Positions 44,946 to 53,336 of a stretch of 64,000 nt of DNA are shown here, piece after piece. Within the stretch, counting starts at the first letter, position 1. Each line of letters opens with the position of its first letter. The stretch is from Natribaculum breve. GTDB taxonomy: Archaea; Halobacteriota; Halobacteria; Halobacteriales; Natrialbaceae. The notes beneath the pieces are model-generated. The model had not been told where the DNA came from and made no database searches. It was given only the letters and a program-made list of their open reading frames with translations. The DNA is taken from positions 1,054,001 to 1,118,000 of the forward strand of contig NZ_CP095390.1 of NCBI RefSeq assembly GCF_023008585.1. The letters run 5' to 3'. A program made the translations under genes and the position numbers.

Positions 44946-45389
44946 ATGACACGGACAGTAATCGCACAGGGGACGTTCGACATCCTCCACCCAGGCCACG
45001 TTCACTACCTCGAGCAGGCCGCGTCGATGGGCGACGAACTCTACGTCATCGTCGCCCGCAAGAGCAACGTCGACCACAAGGAGACGCCGATCTGCGCCGC
45101 GAGACAGCGCCGCGACGTCGTCGCCGCGCTCGAGGCCGTCGACGAGGCGATCCTGGGCCACGAGGCGGACATCTTCGTCCCGATCGAGGAGATCGACCCG
45201 GACGTGATCGTCCTCGGTCACGACCAGCACCACGACGAGGCGGCGATCGAGGACGAACTCGAGCGTCGGGGGATCGACTGCGAGGTCCGTCGCGCCGAGG
45301 GCAGAGAGCCACGCTACGAGGAGGAACTGCTCTCGACGCGGCTGATCGTCGATCGGATCCTCGAGCAGCGCGGTGACCGGTCGCCCTGA
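44946..45389 (+). CDS. ribL: FAD synthetase RibL
   Basis: A 147-residue archaeal FMN adenylyltransferase of the cytidylyltransferase superfamily, making FAD from FMN. The HxGH motif H15-P-G-H18 is in [15 protein letters not shown], and the second substrate motif STRLIVDRI lies near the C-terminus. It follows the JAMM gene on the same strand. Confidence 0.95.
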   Translation: MTRTVIAQGTFDILHPGHVHYLEQAASMGDELYVIVARKSNVDHKETPICAARQRRDVVAALEAVDEAILGHEADIFVPIEEIDPDVIVLGHDQHHDEAAIEDELERRGIDCEVRRAEGREPRYEEELLSTRLIVDRILEQRGDRSP

Positions 45390-45514
45390 TACTGGCTGGA
45401 GGACCGGGTCCCGATGTACCCGCACGAGGGTTCGCGGGCGCATCGGCACCGACTCACGACGGTCGTCACGAGACGGGAAGACGACGCGCCGGCCGCCCGC
45501 TTTCGAGTATCGGC

Positions 45515-45531
45515 AACGTTTCTGAAACGTT
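45515..45531. promoter_or_regulatory. Inverted repeat overlapping the TATA region of the 40-residue protein
   Basis: AACGTTT-CTG-AAACGTT, a perfect 7-bp inverted repeat, overlaps the TATA-like TTAAG at about 45530-45534, 27 nt before the ATG at 45559. Repressor-operator position. Confidence 0.45.
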
Positions 45532-45558
45532 AAGAGGTCCCGGCACACACCGGCGAAC

Positions 45559-45681
45559 ATGAACGAACTGACCGACGCGATCCTTTCGACCGAGACCGCG
45601 CTGCCCGAGGTCACCGGCTGGGCCGTGCTGATCGTGAGCCTGCTTCTCACCGTCGTCTGGCTGCTGTACCTCTACCGCTAG
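45559..45681 (+). CDS. Small single-pass membrane protein, 40 residues
   Basis: The frame from ATG 45559 to TAG 45681 encodes MNELTDAILSTETALPEVTG, then a hydrophobic helix (WAVLIVSLLLTVVWLLYLYR). I recall close relatives across haloarchaea, but no name or function. TATA and inverted repeat lie upstream at 45515-45534. Its TAG stop shares CTAG with the stop of the converging CinA-like gene. Confidence 0.75.
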   Translation: MNELTDAILSTETALPEVTGWAVLIVSLLLTVVWLLYLYR

Positions 45682-46370
45682 GCGTCCGACGTCTCGACCC
45701 GTTCGCGGAGCCACGCGGCGGCCGACTCGACGGTCGTCTCGTCCGTTCCCTCGATCGAAATCCGGACGGAGTCGCCGGGGTAGCTCCCGACGGTCACGTC
45801 GAACGCTTCGCGAAGCGTCTGAACCCGCTCGAGGAGTGCGCTCTCCGGTTCGTCGGCGACGACGACCTCGCGGTGGCGTGGCTCCCCGGTGAACTCGGCC
45901 TCGACCGTCTCGAACATCGCCCGCATCTCTTCTGGCACGCCGGGGAGGACGTAGACGCTCTCGAGTACTGCCCCCGGTGCGACGCCGACCTCGTTGTGTA
46001 GCGCCCGCGCGCCGGCCGGTAGCTCCTCCGTTCCGTCCGTCAGGTCGTCGCGCTCGTAGCCGCCGACCCCGGTGAGCCACTCGAGCGCGTCGTCGTGTTC
46101 CTCGAGTTCGCGACCGAGCGCGGCGGCGACGCCCTCCATCGTGACGTCGTCGTGGGTTGGGCCGAGACCGCCGGTGACGACGACGGCGTCGTACTCGGCG
46201 CGGTACTCGTTGACGACGCGGGCGATGTCTCGAACGCGGTCTGGAACCGTCGTGACGCGTTCGACCGCCACGCCGCGGTCGGTGAGTCGTTCACAGAGCC
46301 ACGTCGCGTTGGTGTTCGTCGTTCGGCCGGCGAGCAGTTCGTCTCCCACGGTCACGACCGCTACGTCCAT
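45678..46370 (-). CDS. CinA-like molybdopterin-binding domain protein
   Basis: A 230-residue MoaB/CinA-family protein. The MPT-binding core motif TGGLGPTHDD is visible at about 65-75. Bacterial CinA has this domain plus an NMN-deamidase part, which is not present here, so only the N-terminal domain is represented. The function is unknown. It ends within the CTAG overlap with the 40-residue membrane protein. Confidence 0.88.
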   Translation of the reverse strand: MDVAVVTVGDELLAGRTTNTNATWLCERLTDRGVAVERVTTVPDRVRDIARVVNEYRAEYDAVVVTGGLGPTHDDVTMEGVAAALGRELEEHDDALEWLTGVGGYERDDLTDGTEELPAGARALHNEVGVAPGAVLESVYVLPGVPEEMRAMFETVEAEFTGEPRHREVVVADEPESALLERVQTLREAFDVTVGSYPGDSVRISIEGTDETTVESAAAWLRERVETSDA

Positions 46371-46506
46371 ACCCGCCGTTCGTTCCGATGGACCAAATGC
46401 GTCTCGTCACTGCGCCCCGTCACGTATGATTTAGTGACAGTCATTCTAAGAAAAAACTCAGTTCGATCGTAAGGTTCAATTTTGATAATTGGCGTTGTCT
46501 ATAGTG

Positions 46507-46866
46507 ATGGCACATGGTGGTTGGACGAAACAGCAGGAACCGGAATCGAGCACGCTGCTCTCGGCGCTCGGGAACAAGTACAGCGCGGAGATCCTCTGTG
46601 CTGCGGGGACGCCGAAGTCGGCACAGACGCTGAGCGAGGACATCGAGATCCCGATCGCGACCTGCTACCGACGGATCGAGGAACTCGTCGACGTGGGGCT
46701 TCTCGAGTGTGAGGGGCGACGGCTCTCCGACGAGGGGCGACGGACCAACATCTACCGACGGACGCTAGACGAGATCGAGATCGACTTCACCGGCGACCAA
46801 CCCCAGTTCTCGCGCAAACGGCGTACCGAAGCCAAAAATCGGCTGGAAGAGCAGCGACAGCGGTAG
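46507..46866 (+). CDS. ArsR-like HTH transcriptional regulator
   Basis: A 119-residue winged-helix protein. It includes TLLSALGNKYSAEILCAAGTPKSAQTLSEDIEIPIATCYRRIEELVDVGLLE, a clear HTH with a wing, and a basic C-terminal tail (RKRRTEAKNRLEEQRQR). Single cysteines C30 and C51 near the HTH could sense metals or redox, unproven. Preceded by an AT-rich promoter with TTTTGATAATT at 46478-46488. Not adjacent to an obvious target. Confidence 0.82.
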   Translation: MAHGGWTKQQEPESSTLLSALGNKYSAEILCAAGTPKSAQTLSEDIEIPIATCYRRIEELVDVGLLECEGRRLSDEGRRTNIYRRTLDEIEIDFTGDQPQFSRKRRTEAKNRLEEQRQR

Positions 46867-47038
46867 CACCTCCCCGACTTCCGGCTAGTCTCGCTCGTCG
46901 CGACGGGTCGTCCCGTGTCGACGCCACACGTCGTTCGAAAACCGACGCGCATCGGCCCAGCCGTGACGAGTGACACCTTCGACTGATTTCTCGCGAGAGC
47001 TATCGGCTGGCCGTCAGTGTCTCCGACGATCTGCAACC

Positions 47039-47066
47039 GTTAAGTAATCTCGAGAGAATACTCGAG
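47039..47066 (+). promoter_or_regulatory. queD promoter with inverted CTCGAG repeats
   Basis: GTTAAGTAAT at 47039-47048 is a TATA element 20-29 nt before the ATG at 47068. Between it and the start lie two CTCGAG words (47049-47054 and 47061-47066) separated by AGAATA, an inverted repeat suitable for a regulator. CTCGAG is itself palindromic and common here. Confidence 0.35.
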
Positions 47067-47067
47067 T

Positions 47068-47550
47068 ATGACGAGCAGACCCGGCCAGCCGGATCACGAC
47101 GCACACGCGCGAACGATCGACGACGGGCCGATCGGGAGCCATCGCGTCATTCACGTCGGGCGCGACAGCCCCATCCGAATCAGTACGGGACACCGACTTC
47201 GCCACCACGACGGGAAGTGCGCCCGTCCGCACGGTCACAACTACGAAATCTCTGTTTCCGTGGCCGGAAAACTGACCGACGAGGGCTGGGTCGTCGACAA
47301 AGGCGATATTACCGACGTGATCTCCGAGTGGGACCACATGTTCCTCCTCGAGTCGGGCGACCCCCTGATCGACGCCTTCGAGGCCGCGGGCGACGACGAC
47401 GCGGTCGTCGTCCTCGAGCACCCGCCGACGGCGGAGGTGATGAGCGCCGTCCTGGAGGAGAAACTCGAGGCGGCGCTGCCCGAGACCGTCTCCGAGGTCG
47501 CCGTCGAGGTTCGCGAGACGAGCGAACTCTGCGGTGGAGGTCGCTTCTGA
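47068..47550 (+). CDS. queD: 6-carboxy-5,6,7,8-tetrahydropterin synthase QueD
   Basis: A 160-residue QueD/PTPS family enzyme. Zinc ligands are H42 and H55/H57 (GHRLRHHDGKCARPHGHNYE), and C51 is the catalytic cysteine in the CxxxHGH motif. It makes 6-carboxy-tetrahydropterin for preQ0, the precursor of archaeosine at tRNA position 15. It begins a queD-queE-queC operon. Confidence 0.94.
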   Translation: MTSRPGQPDHDAHARTIDDGPIGSHRVIHVGRDSPIRISTGHRLRHHDGKCARPHGHNYEISVSVAGKLTDEGWVVDKGDITDVISEWDHMFLLESGDPLIDAFEAAGDDDAVVVLEHPPTAEVMSAVLEEKLEAALPETVSEVAVEVRETSELCGGGRF

Positions 47551-47551
47551 G

Positions 47552-48373
47552 ATGCCGGTCTCCGACGCCGTCGACCGGGAGGACGCCACCGATCGCGAGG
47601 ACGCCCTCCCGATCAACGAACTGTTCACGTCGCTTCAGGGCGAGGGAAAACTCGCCGGCGTTCCGTCCGTCTTCGTCCGCACGAGCGGCTGTAACCTCCG
47701 GTGTTGGTTCTGTGACTCCTACCACACCTCCTGGGAGCCGACCCACGCCTGGATGGACCTCGAGTCGATCCTCGCCGAGGTCGAGTCGTCCGACGCGACC
47801 CACGTCGTCGTCACCGGCGGCGAGCCCCTGCTCCACGAGACGGTCGTCGACTTGCTCTCCGCGCTCGACGACCGGGGCTACCACGTCACCGTCGAGACGA
47901 ACGGCACGATCTACCGGGACGCCCCGATCGACCTCGCGTCGATCAGCCCGAAACTCGAGAGCAGCACGCCGACGCCGGAGCGCGATCCGAGAAGCGAGAT
48001 TTCGGAGGAGTCTCCGAACGGTCGACGGCGACCGGAGGGTGCCGTAAACCGGGGTGAGTGGGCCGACCGCCACGAACGCGACCGGATCGACCTCGAGACG
48101 CTCGCCCGACTGGTCGAGTCGTTCGACTTCCAGCTCAAGTTCGTCGTGACCGACGCCGACGACGTACCCGAGATCGTAGACCTCCTCGAGCGTCTCCGTG
48201 CGGTCGCGTCGGAACCGATCCGCGACGAGGACGTCCTGTTGATGCCCGAGGGGGCCACCCGCGAGCGACTCGCGGAGACCCGCTCGCGGGTCGCAGACCT
48301 CGCGCTCGAGTACGGCTTCCGGTACACGCCCCGCCTGCACGTCGACCTCTGGAACGACGCCCCAGAAACGTAA
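47552..48373 (+). CDS. queE: 7-carboxy-7-deazaguanine synthase QueE
   Basis: A 273-residue radical-SAM enzyme. The 4Fe-4S cysteines are C47, C51 and C54 (CNLRCWFC), the CX3CX2C spacing of the family. It opens the 6-carboxy-tetrahydropterin ring to make CDG. The ATG at 47552 is chosen over an overlapping GTG at 47534 because it follows the queD stop directly. An insertion of about 40 residues near 145-185 (STPTPERDPRSE..., acidic/charged) is longer than in short bacterial forms. Confidence 0.92.
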   Translation: MPVSDAVDREDATDREDALPINELFTSLQGEGKLAGVPSVFVRTSGCNLRCWFCDSYHTSWEPTHAWMDLESILAEVESSDATHVVVTGGEPLLHETVVDLLSALDDRGYHVTVETNGTIYRDAPIDLASISPKLESSTPTPERDPRSEISEESPNGRRRPEGAVNRGEWADRHERDRIDLETLARLVESFDFQLKFVVTDADDVPEIVDLLERLRAVASEPIRDEDVLLMPEGATRERLAETRSRVADLALEYGFRYTPRLHVDLWNDAPET

Positions 48374-48385
48374 CGCACGCAACCG

Positions 48386-49117
48386 ATGACTGCCACTTCC
48401 CAGACAGCGACCGACGAATCGTCGACGAAACGCGCCGTCGTCCTCCTCTCCGGCGGCATGGACAGCGCCACCGCCGCCTACGAGGCTCGCGAACGCGGGT
48501 ACGAGATCTACGCGTTGCACACCTCCTACGGCCAGCGTACCGAGGATCGCGAACTCGAGTGTGCCCGCCGGCTCGCCGACGACCTCGACGCGGCCGAGTT
48601 CCTGCGAATCGAGACGAGTCACCTCGCCGCGATCGGGGCCTCGAGTCTCACCGACGACGACCTGACCGTCGCCGACGCCGACCTGGAGAGCGACGAGATT
48701 CCGTCGTCGTACGTCCCCTTCCGGAACGCGAACCTGCTCGCGATGGCCGTCTCCTACGCCGAAGCGAACGACTGCGACGCGGTCTTCATGGGTGCCCACA
48801 GCGAGGACTTCTCGGGCTATCCGGACTGTCGTCCCGCGTTCTTCGAGGCCTTCGAGACCGTGGTCGACGTCGGGACGAAACCCGAGACCGAGATCGCGAT
48901 CGAAGCGCCGTTCGTCGAGTGGTCGAAGACCGACATCGCCGCACGCGGGGTCGAACTCGAGGTGCCGTTCGAACACACCTGGAGCTGCTACCGCGAGAAC
49001 GAACCGGCCTGTGGCACCTGCGACGCCTGCGCGTTTCGCCTGCAGGCGTTCCAGAACGTCGGCGTCCGCGATCCGATCGAGTACGCCGAGCGCCCGTCGT
49101 ACGTCGAGGACGCGTAG
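48386..49117 (+). CDS. queC: 7-cyano-7-deazaguanine synthase QueC
   Basis: A 243-residue PP-loop ATPase that converts CDG to preQ0. The P-loop is SGGMDS at 22-27, and four zinc cysteines occur near the C-terminus in CYRENEPACGTCDAC. It is the third gene of the preQ0 operon. The window lacks ArcTGT/ArcS, which would complete archaeosine formation. Confidence 0.95.
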   Translation: MTATSQTATDESSTKRAVVLLSGGMDSATAAYEARERGYEIYALHTSYGQRTEDRELECARRLADDLDAAEFLRIETSHLAAIGASSLTDDDLTVADADLESDEIPSSYVPFRNANLLAMAVSYAEANDCDAVFMGAHSEDFSGYPDCRPAFFEAFETVVDVGTKPETEIAIEAPFVEWSKTDIAARGVELEVPFEHTWSCYRENEPACGTCDACAFRLQAFQNVGVRDPIEYAERPSYVEDA

Positions 49118-49186
49118 CCGCTCGCGCAGCGGCCGTCGACGGCCGTTCGCGTGCGATCGACGTGTGAATCGCGTTGGCCAGTAGTA

Positions 49187-50575
49187 TCACTCGTCGGCGG
49201 CCCGTCGACGGAGCCACTCGAGGACGAGTGCTCCGCCGGCGACGCTCGCCCCGGCGGTGAATCCCGGAGTGTCGTCGGTCCCGTCGGTCGATCGGCTCTC
49301 GACGTCGCTGGTCGTCTCGTTCTCGTCTCCCGCGGACGCTTCCTCGTCGTCGCCGTGACCGCCGCCGCCCTCTCGTTCGCCTTCGGTCCGAATCGCGAAC
49401 AGCGCGTCACCGCCGGCGTAGACGGTGTCGCCGACGACAGCGAGCTGGCGCGGCGTCGCGTCGACGTCGACGTGCCACTCGCGGTTCCCGTCCGTTCGGC
49501 CGAAGGCCGCCACGCCGGAGCTCTCGAGTCCGACGTAGACGGATCGGCCCCCGACGGCGGTCGAAGCGGGCGAGCCCGCTCGGTCCGACGGCTGCCAGAC
49601 GCGATTTCCAGCCTCCGGATCGTAGCCGGCGACGATCGTCCGATCCCCCTCTTGATCGGTGACGGCGTACACGCGGTCGTCGCCGAGGACGGCGAGCGAG
49701 TGGCTGGGCACCGTCGATCGTTCCGTACCGGTTTCGGCGTCGTAGATCGTCACGGCGTCGGACTTGACGACGGCCACGACGCCGCCGGCGGCGACCGGGT
49801 GGCTGGAGAACGTGTTCGACCGCCAGTCGTCGACCCCGTCTCGCCACCGCTCGGCTCCGGTTTCGGCGTCCAGAGCGAACAGCCGGTTGTTACTCGCGGC
49901 GAACACCGTTCCGTCGGCGACGGCGACGGATTCTCGCTGGAAGGCATCGCCCCGCGTCCGACCGTCGCCGACCGGCATCGGTTCCGGTTCGAAGTGCCAC
50001 CGTCGCTCGCCATCGTGCGCGTCGAGTGCGTACAGAACCTTGTCCGCGACGACGAACACCAGGTCGTTCGCGACGACGGGTGCCCGGTTCGTCTCGTACC
50101 CGAGGTCGCTCGCCTGCCAGCGACGGTCCCCGGTCGCGGCGTCGAGCGCAGTGAGGTCCGGGTCCCTGCCCCTGGTGGTGACGTACACGGTGTCGTGTGC
50201 GACCGCCGGTGGTCCCATGACTTCGACTCGTTTCGCACGGTCTGCCGTCGTGATCGCTGTTTCCCACTCGAGCGACCCGCCGGTCGCGTCGATCGCGTGC
50301 ACCCGTCCGTCGTCGGCGGCGAGGTAGACGGTCCCGTCGACGACGGCGAACGATCCGCCGTGGTCGTACTCCCAGGCGACGGCGACCGGCGACGCCGGCC
50401 CGGTCGCGTTCGGAGCGAAGCCCGTGTTCCCGGCGTCACCGCGGATCGACGACCAGCCGCCGGAGTCACCGGCGGTCGTCGGCTCGTCGTCGGCCGTTAC
50501 CGTCGTCGCACCCATCCCGCTCGCTACCGAGAGTCCGGCGTAGCGCAACACGTCTCGTCTCGTCTGCTCGCTCAT
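49187..50575 (-). CDS. Exported PQQ-type beta-propeller protein with PGF-CTERM-like tail
   Basis: A 462-residue extracellular protein. The N-terminus (SEQTRRDVLRYAGLSVASG) is a Tat signal. Then come eight-bladed propeller repeats of the PQQ type (ALDAATGDRRW, ALDAHDGERRW, ALDAETGAERW, YDPEAGNRVW). A low-complexity Asp/Ser/Thr stalk (about 410-435) precedes PGFTAGASVAGGALVLEWLRRR, resembling the PGF-CTERM signal cut by archaeosortase A and anchored to lipid. The function of the propeller is unknown; quinone-protein activity is not implied by the fold alone. Confidence 0.88.
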   Translation of the reverse strand: MSEQTRRDVLRYAGLSVASGMGATTVTADDEPTTAGDSGGWSSIRGDAGNTGFAPNATGPASPVAVAWEYDHGGSFAVVDGTVYLAADDGRVHAIDATGGSLEWETAITTADRAKRVEVMGPPAVAHDTVYVTTRGRDPDLTALDAATGDRRWQASDLGYETNRAPVVANDLVFVVADKVLYALDAHDGERRWHFEPEPMPVGDGRTRGDAFQRESVAVADGTVFAASNNRLFALDAETGAERWRDGVDDWRSNTFSSHPVAAGGVVAVVKSDAVTIYDAETGTERSTVPSHSLAVLGDDRVYAVTDQEGDRTIVAGYDPEAGNRVWQPSDRAGSPASTAVGGRSVYVGLESSGVAAFGRTDGNREWHVDVDATPRQLAVVGDTVYAGGDALFAIRTEGEREGGGGHGDDEEASAGDENETTSDVESRSTDGTDDTPGFTAGASVAGGALVLEWLRRRAADE

Positions 50576-50731
50576 GGTCTACCCGAAGGCAGCCACCGGT
50601 CTGGGTTACTTATCCGCCCGGTAGTACCGTCCCGACTCGGAAACGCAGGACGGAGAACGGTTTCCGCAGCGAAATGGTTGCAGCGTCGACGGATTCGAAC
50701 CCGATCTGGCGGTTACCACGTCCACTCGAGT

Positions 50732-51634
50732 CTATACGTCGCTGTGTCGCTCGCGCTCGATCGTCGTCACGTAGATCCCCGCGAGGACGATCGACCCGCC
50801 GACGACCGTGATCGCGTCGGGCACCTCGGCGAGAAACAGGAACGCGAGCAGCGTCGAGCCGACGGGTTCGCCCAGCCAGGCGACGCTCACCACGACCGAC
50901 TCGAGGTACTCGAGCACCCAGTTGACGACGGTGTGGCCGAAGACGCCGGGGCCGACGGCCATCCCGAGAAAGAGCAGCCACTCGCGGGCAGGGTAGGCGA
51001 CGTAGTCGTGACCCTGCGCGCCGACGAGCGCGAGGAGGGTGAGCGCGCAGGCGGTGTAGACGACGGTGACGTACGGAAACAGCGAGACGCGCTGGCGGAT
51101 CGACCGACCGGCCAGGACGTAGCCGGCGACGGTGACGGCACCGAGCAGCGCCAGGCCGTTGCCGTACAGCGTCGCGTCCGAGATGGGCGCTTCGCCCGCG
51201 TCGCCGAACGACATCGCCGCGGCCCCGACGATCGCGACGGCGATTCCGACGATCGTCTCGCGGCTCACCCGCTCGCCGAGGAGGAACCCGGCTCCCATCG
51301 CGACGAAGATCGGCTGGGTCTGGACGAGCGTCACGCTCGCTGCGACGCTCGTGTGATTCAGGCTCTCGAACCAGGCCGCGAAGTGGACGGCGAGTGCCAC
51401 GCCTGCGACGACCGCGAACCCGAGGTCTCGACTCGAGAGGCGACCGAACTCCTCGCCGTGGCGAACGATCGCGATCGGCGCGACGAGCAGCGTCGTAAAC
51501 AGCACCCGGTAGAAGGCCGCGACCGAACTCGGTGCGTCGCTCCAGCGGACGAGAATCGCGCTCGTGCTCGCTGCGAACACCGCGAACGCGAGTGCGACAG
51601 CCGGCGTCACCTCGAGGTCCGTGCGCACGTTCAC
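50732..51634 (-). CDS. DMT (EamA) family transporter
   Basis: A 300-residue integral membrane protein with about ten helices and duplicated EamA halves (RVLFTTLLVAPIAIVRHG in the first half, GLALLGAVTVAGYVLAG in the second). It is probably a drug/metabolite or amino-acid exporter. The start ATG 51634 lies 89 bp from the second DMT gene, transcribed the other way, so they share a control region. Confidence 0.88.
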   Translation of the reverse strand: MNVRTDLEVTPAVALAFAVFAASTSAILVRWSDAPSSVAAFYRVLFTTLLVAPIAIVRHGEEFGRLSSRDLGFAVVAGVALAVHFAAWFESLNHTSVAASVTLVQTQPIFVAMGAGFLLGERVSRETIVGIAVAIVGAAAMSFGDAGEAPISDATLYGNGLALLGAVTVAGYVLAGRSIRQRVSLFPYVTVVYTACALTLLALVGAQGHDYVAYPAREWLLFLGMAVGPGVFGHTVVNWVLEYLESVVVSVAWLGEPVGSTLLAFLFLAEVPDAITVVGGSIVLAGIYVTTIERERHSDV

Positions 51635-51723
51635 GTCGCTGAGGTCGCCGAGTCGACCTAAAGCAGTGACGAAATCGGCGACGAGGCGTCACCGTTTTGA
51701 TCGCGTCGCGTCAGCGATGGCAT

Positions 51724-52590
51724 ATGGACGACGACTCGGTCGGCGTCGCCCTCGTGCTGGCGTCGGCGGTCGGCTTCGGAACGCTCGGCGTGCTCGGCAA
51801 ACTCGCCGCCGACGCGGGGCTCTCGATCCCGACGGTGCTCGCGTTTCGCTTCGCGCTGGCGACGGTGATCCTCTGGCCGCTGCTGTGGGTTCGGGGCCGA
51901 TTCCAGCTGCTCACTGGTCGGACGCTCGCCGTCGCCGCCGGACTCGGCGGACTCGGCTACGCGACGATGAGCGGGCTGTACTTTCTCGGACTCGAGTACA
52001 TGACGGCCGGGCTGGTCGCGATCGTCCTCTACACGTATCCGGCCATCGTCGTCTGTTTCGTCGCGGTCGCGAACCCGACCCGGGTGACGAAGACCGTCCT
52101 GGTCGCGCTGGCGCTCTCGATCGGCGGGGTCGCACTCATCACTGGCGCGGACCCGGCCGGCGTCGACCCGCGGGGCGTCGCCGTGGTCCTCGGTGCGGCG
52201 ATCGCGTACGCAACCTACATCGTCACGAGTCAGCGCGCGCTCACGACGGTCGACGCGCGGACGTTGACCGCGTTCGTCCTGCCAGCGGCGGCCGTGAGCT
52301 TTTTCGGGTTCGGTCTCGGGACGGACACGCTCACGGTGCCGGCCGGACCGACGGCGTGGGGCGTCGTCGTCGCGCTCGCCCTCGTCGCGACGGTCGGGCC
52401 CGTCCTCGCCTTTTTCGCCGGTATCTCGAGGATCGGCGCGAGTCGGGCGAGCATCGTCAGCACCGTCGAACCGGCGGTCACGGTCGCGCTCGGTGCGATC
52501 GTGCTGGGGGAACCGATCACGACGGTGACGGTCGTCGGCGGGGCACTCGTCGTCACCGGCGTCGTCCTCGTCCAGCGCGACGGGTCGTGA
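51724..52590 (+). CDS. DMT (EamA) family transporter
   Basis: A 288-residue EamA transporter with about ten helices; repeats are visible (GLEYMTAGLVAIVLYTYPAIVV in the first half and GASRASIVSTVEPAVTVALG in the second). The ATG at 51724 (MDDDSVG) is favoured over the more upstream 51697. It diverges from the other DMT gene; the two share the fold but only modest sequence similarity is apparent. Confidence 0.9.
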   Translation: MDDDSVGVALVLASAVGFGTLGVLGKLAADAGLSIPTVLAFRFALATVILWPLLWVRGRFQLLTGRTLAVAAGLGGLGYATMSGLYFLGLEYMTAGLVAIVLYTYPAIVVCFVAVANPTRVTKTVLVALALSIGGVALITGADPAGVDPRGVAVVLGAAIAYATYIVTSQRALTTVDARTLTAFVLPAAAVSFFGFGLGTDTLTVPAGPTAWGVVVALALVATVGPVLAFFAGISRIGASRASIVSTVEPAVTVALGAIVLGEPITTVTVVGGALVVTGVVLVQRDGS

Positions 52591-52600
52591 CCGGCCGCCG

Positions 52601-53158
52601 TCACTCGGCGTCGGCGGGCACGTCGAAGTCGTGGAACCGCTCGCCTTTCTCCTTGCTCAGGATGTCGAGCGCCGCCGCGCCGCCGTCGCCCGCGGAGATG
52701 ATCGCCTGCCACTTCTCGGCCCGTGCCGTCGCGCCGACCGCGTAGGCGTCGTCGACGCTCGTCTCCATGTCGACGTCGACGTCGATCGGGCCCTCGTCGG
52801 TCGTCTCACAGCCCAGGTCTTCGGCGAGGTCGCGGTTCGTCCCCGTCGCGAAGACGACGTACTCCGCGTCGTACTCGTCCTCGTCCGTCGTCACCCGGAA
52901 CCCGTCGCCGTCACCCTCGACGCCCGTCACCTGCTCGTCCTGGCGACGGTCGACGCCGTACTCGTCGACCTGCTCGCGGGCGTCTTCCATAAACTGCGAC
53001 CCGTCCTCGCTCTCGATGCCGAGGTAGTTGAACAGGTGTGCCTTGTGCATCCACGTCTCGTCGGTGTCGAAGACGGTCGTCTCGAGGCCGTTTTTCGCGG
53101 TGAACAGTCCGGCACTGAGTCCGGCGGGACCACCGCCCACGATGACTACGTGTGCCAT
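52601..53158 (-). CDS. Short FAD-dependent oxidoreductase
   Basis: A 185-residue flavoprotein. The N-terminus VVIVGGGPAGLSAGLFTA has the FAD-binding GGGPAG at 8-13. The rest looks like the FAD part of a thioredoxin-reductase-like enzyme, ending SAGDGGAAALDIL. It is too short for the NAD(P) domain and lacks the CxxC redox pair. TATA (TTTATT, minus strand, about 53183-53189) places its start leaderless. A nested inverted repeat lies just upstream. Confidence 0.82.
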   Translation of the reverse strand: MAHVVIVGGGPAGLSAGLFTAKNGLETTVFDTDETWMHKAHLFNYLGIESEDGSQFMEDAREQVDEYGVDRRQDEQVTGVEGDGDGFRVTTDEDEYDAEYVVFATGTNRDLAEDLGCETTDEGPIDVDVDMETSVDDAYAVGATARAEKWQAIISAGDGGAAALDILSKEKGERFHDFDVPADAE

Positions 53159-53182
53159 GTCGTTGCATACACGATCCGGGAG

Positions 53183-53189
53183 AATAAAT
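53183..53189 (-). promoter_or_regulatory. TATA box for the short FAD oxidoreductase
   Basis: The plus-strand AATAAAT reads ATTTATT on the minus strand, 25-31 nt before the start at 53158, fitting a leaderless transcript. The inverted-repeat block at 53212-53279 lies just upstream of it. Confidence 0.55.
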
Positions 53190-53211
53190 CTGGGCCCGAG
53201 TCTCATAATGG

Positions 53212-53279
53212 TGGCTGTGACTGGTTGCCGACGCAACCGCAAGATGGTTCGCGGTTGCGGCGGTACAGACTCACAGCCA
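53212..53279. ncRNA. Nested inverted repeat, candidate hairpin RNA or operator
   Basis: Outer arms TGGCTGTGA (53212-53220) and TCACAGCCA (53271-53279) and inner arms CGCAACCGC (53232-53240) and GCGGTTGCG (53251-53259) are perfect, with symmetric 11-nt spacers and a 10-nt loop. It could fold into a roughly 68-nt imperfect hairpin. It lies between the NosL gene and the FAD oxidoreductase gene, upstream of the latter's TATA box. Confidence 0.45.
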
Positions 53280-53307
53280 TCGTTATCAGTCGCTGGTCGC
53301 CTCGTCG

Positions 53308-53336
53308 AGACGCGTCGACTCGAGTTCGACGCGTCT
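53308..53336. terminator. 11-bp perfect hairpin at the NosL stop
   Basis: AGACGCGTCGA (53308-53318) and TCGACGCGTCT (53326-53336) enclose CTCGAGT. It overlaps the stop of the leftward NosL gene (53335). In position it could terminate or stabilise the NosL transcript; it lacks a T tract. Confidence 0.4.

Noticed and set aside
49151..51661. 836-codon plus-strand open frame opposite the PQQ protein and DMT gene
   Set aside because: Runs antisense to two well-supported genes and has shadow-like composition.
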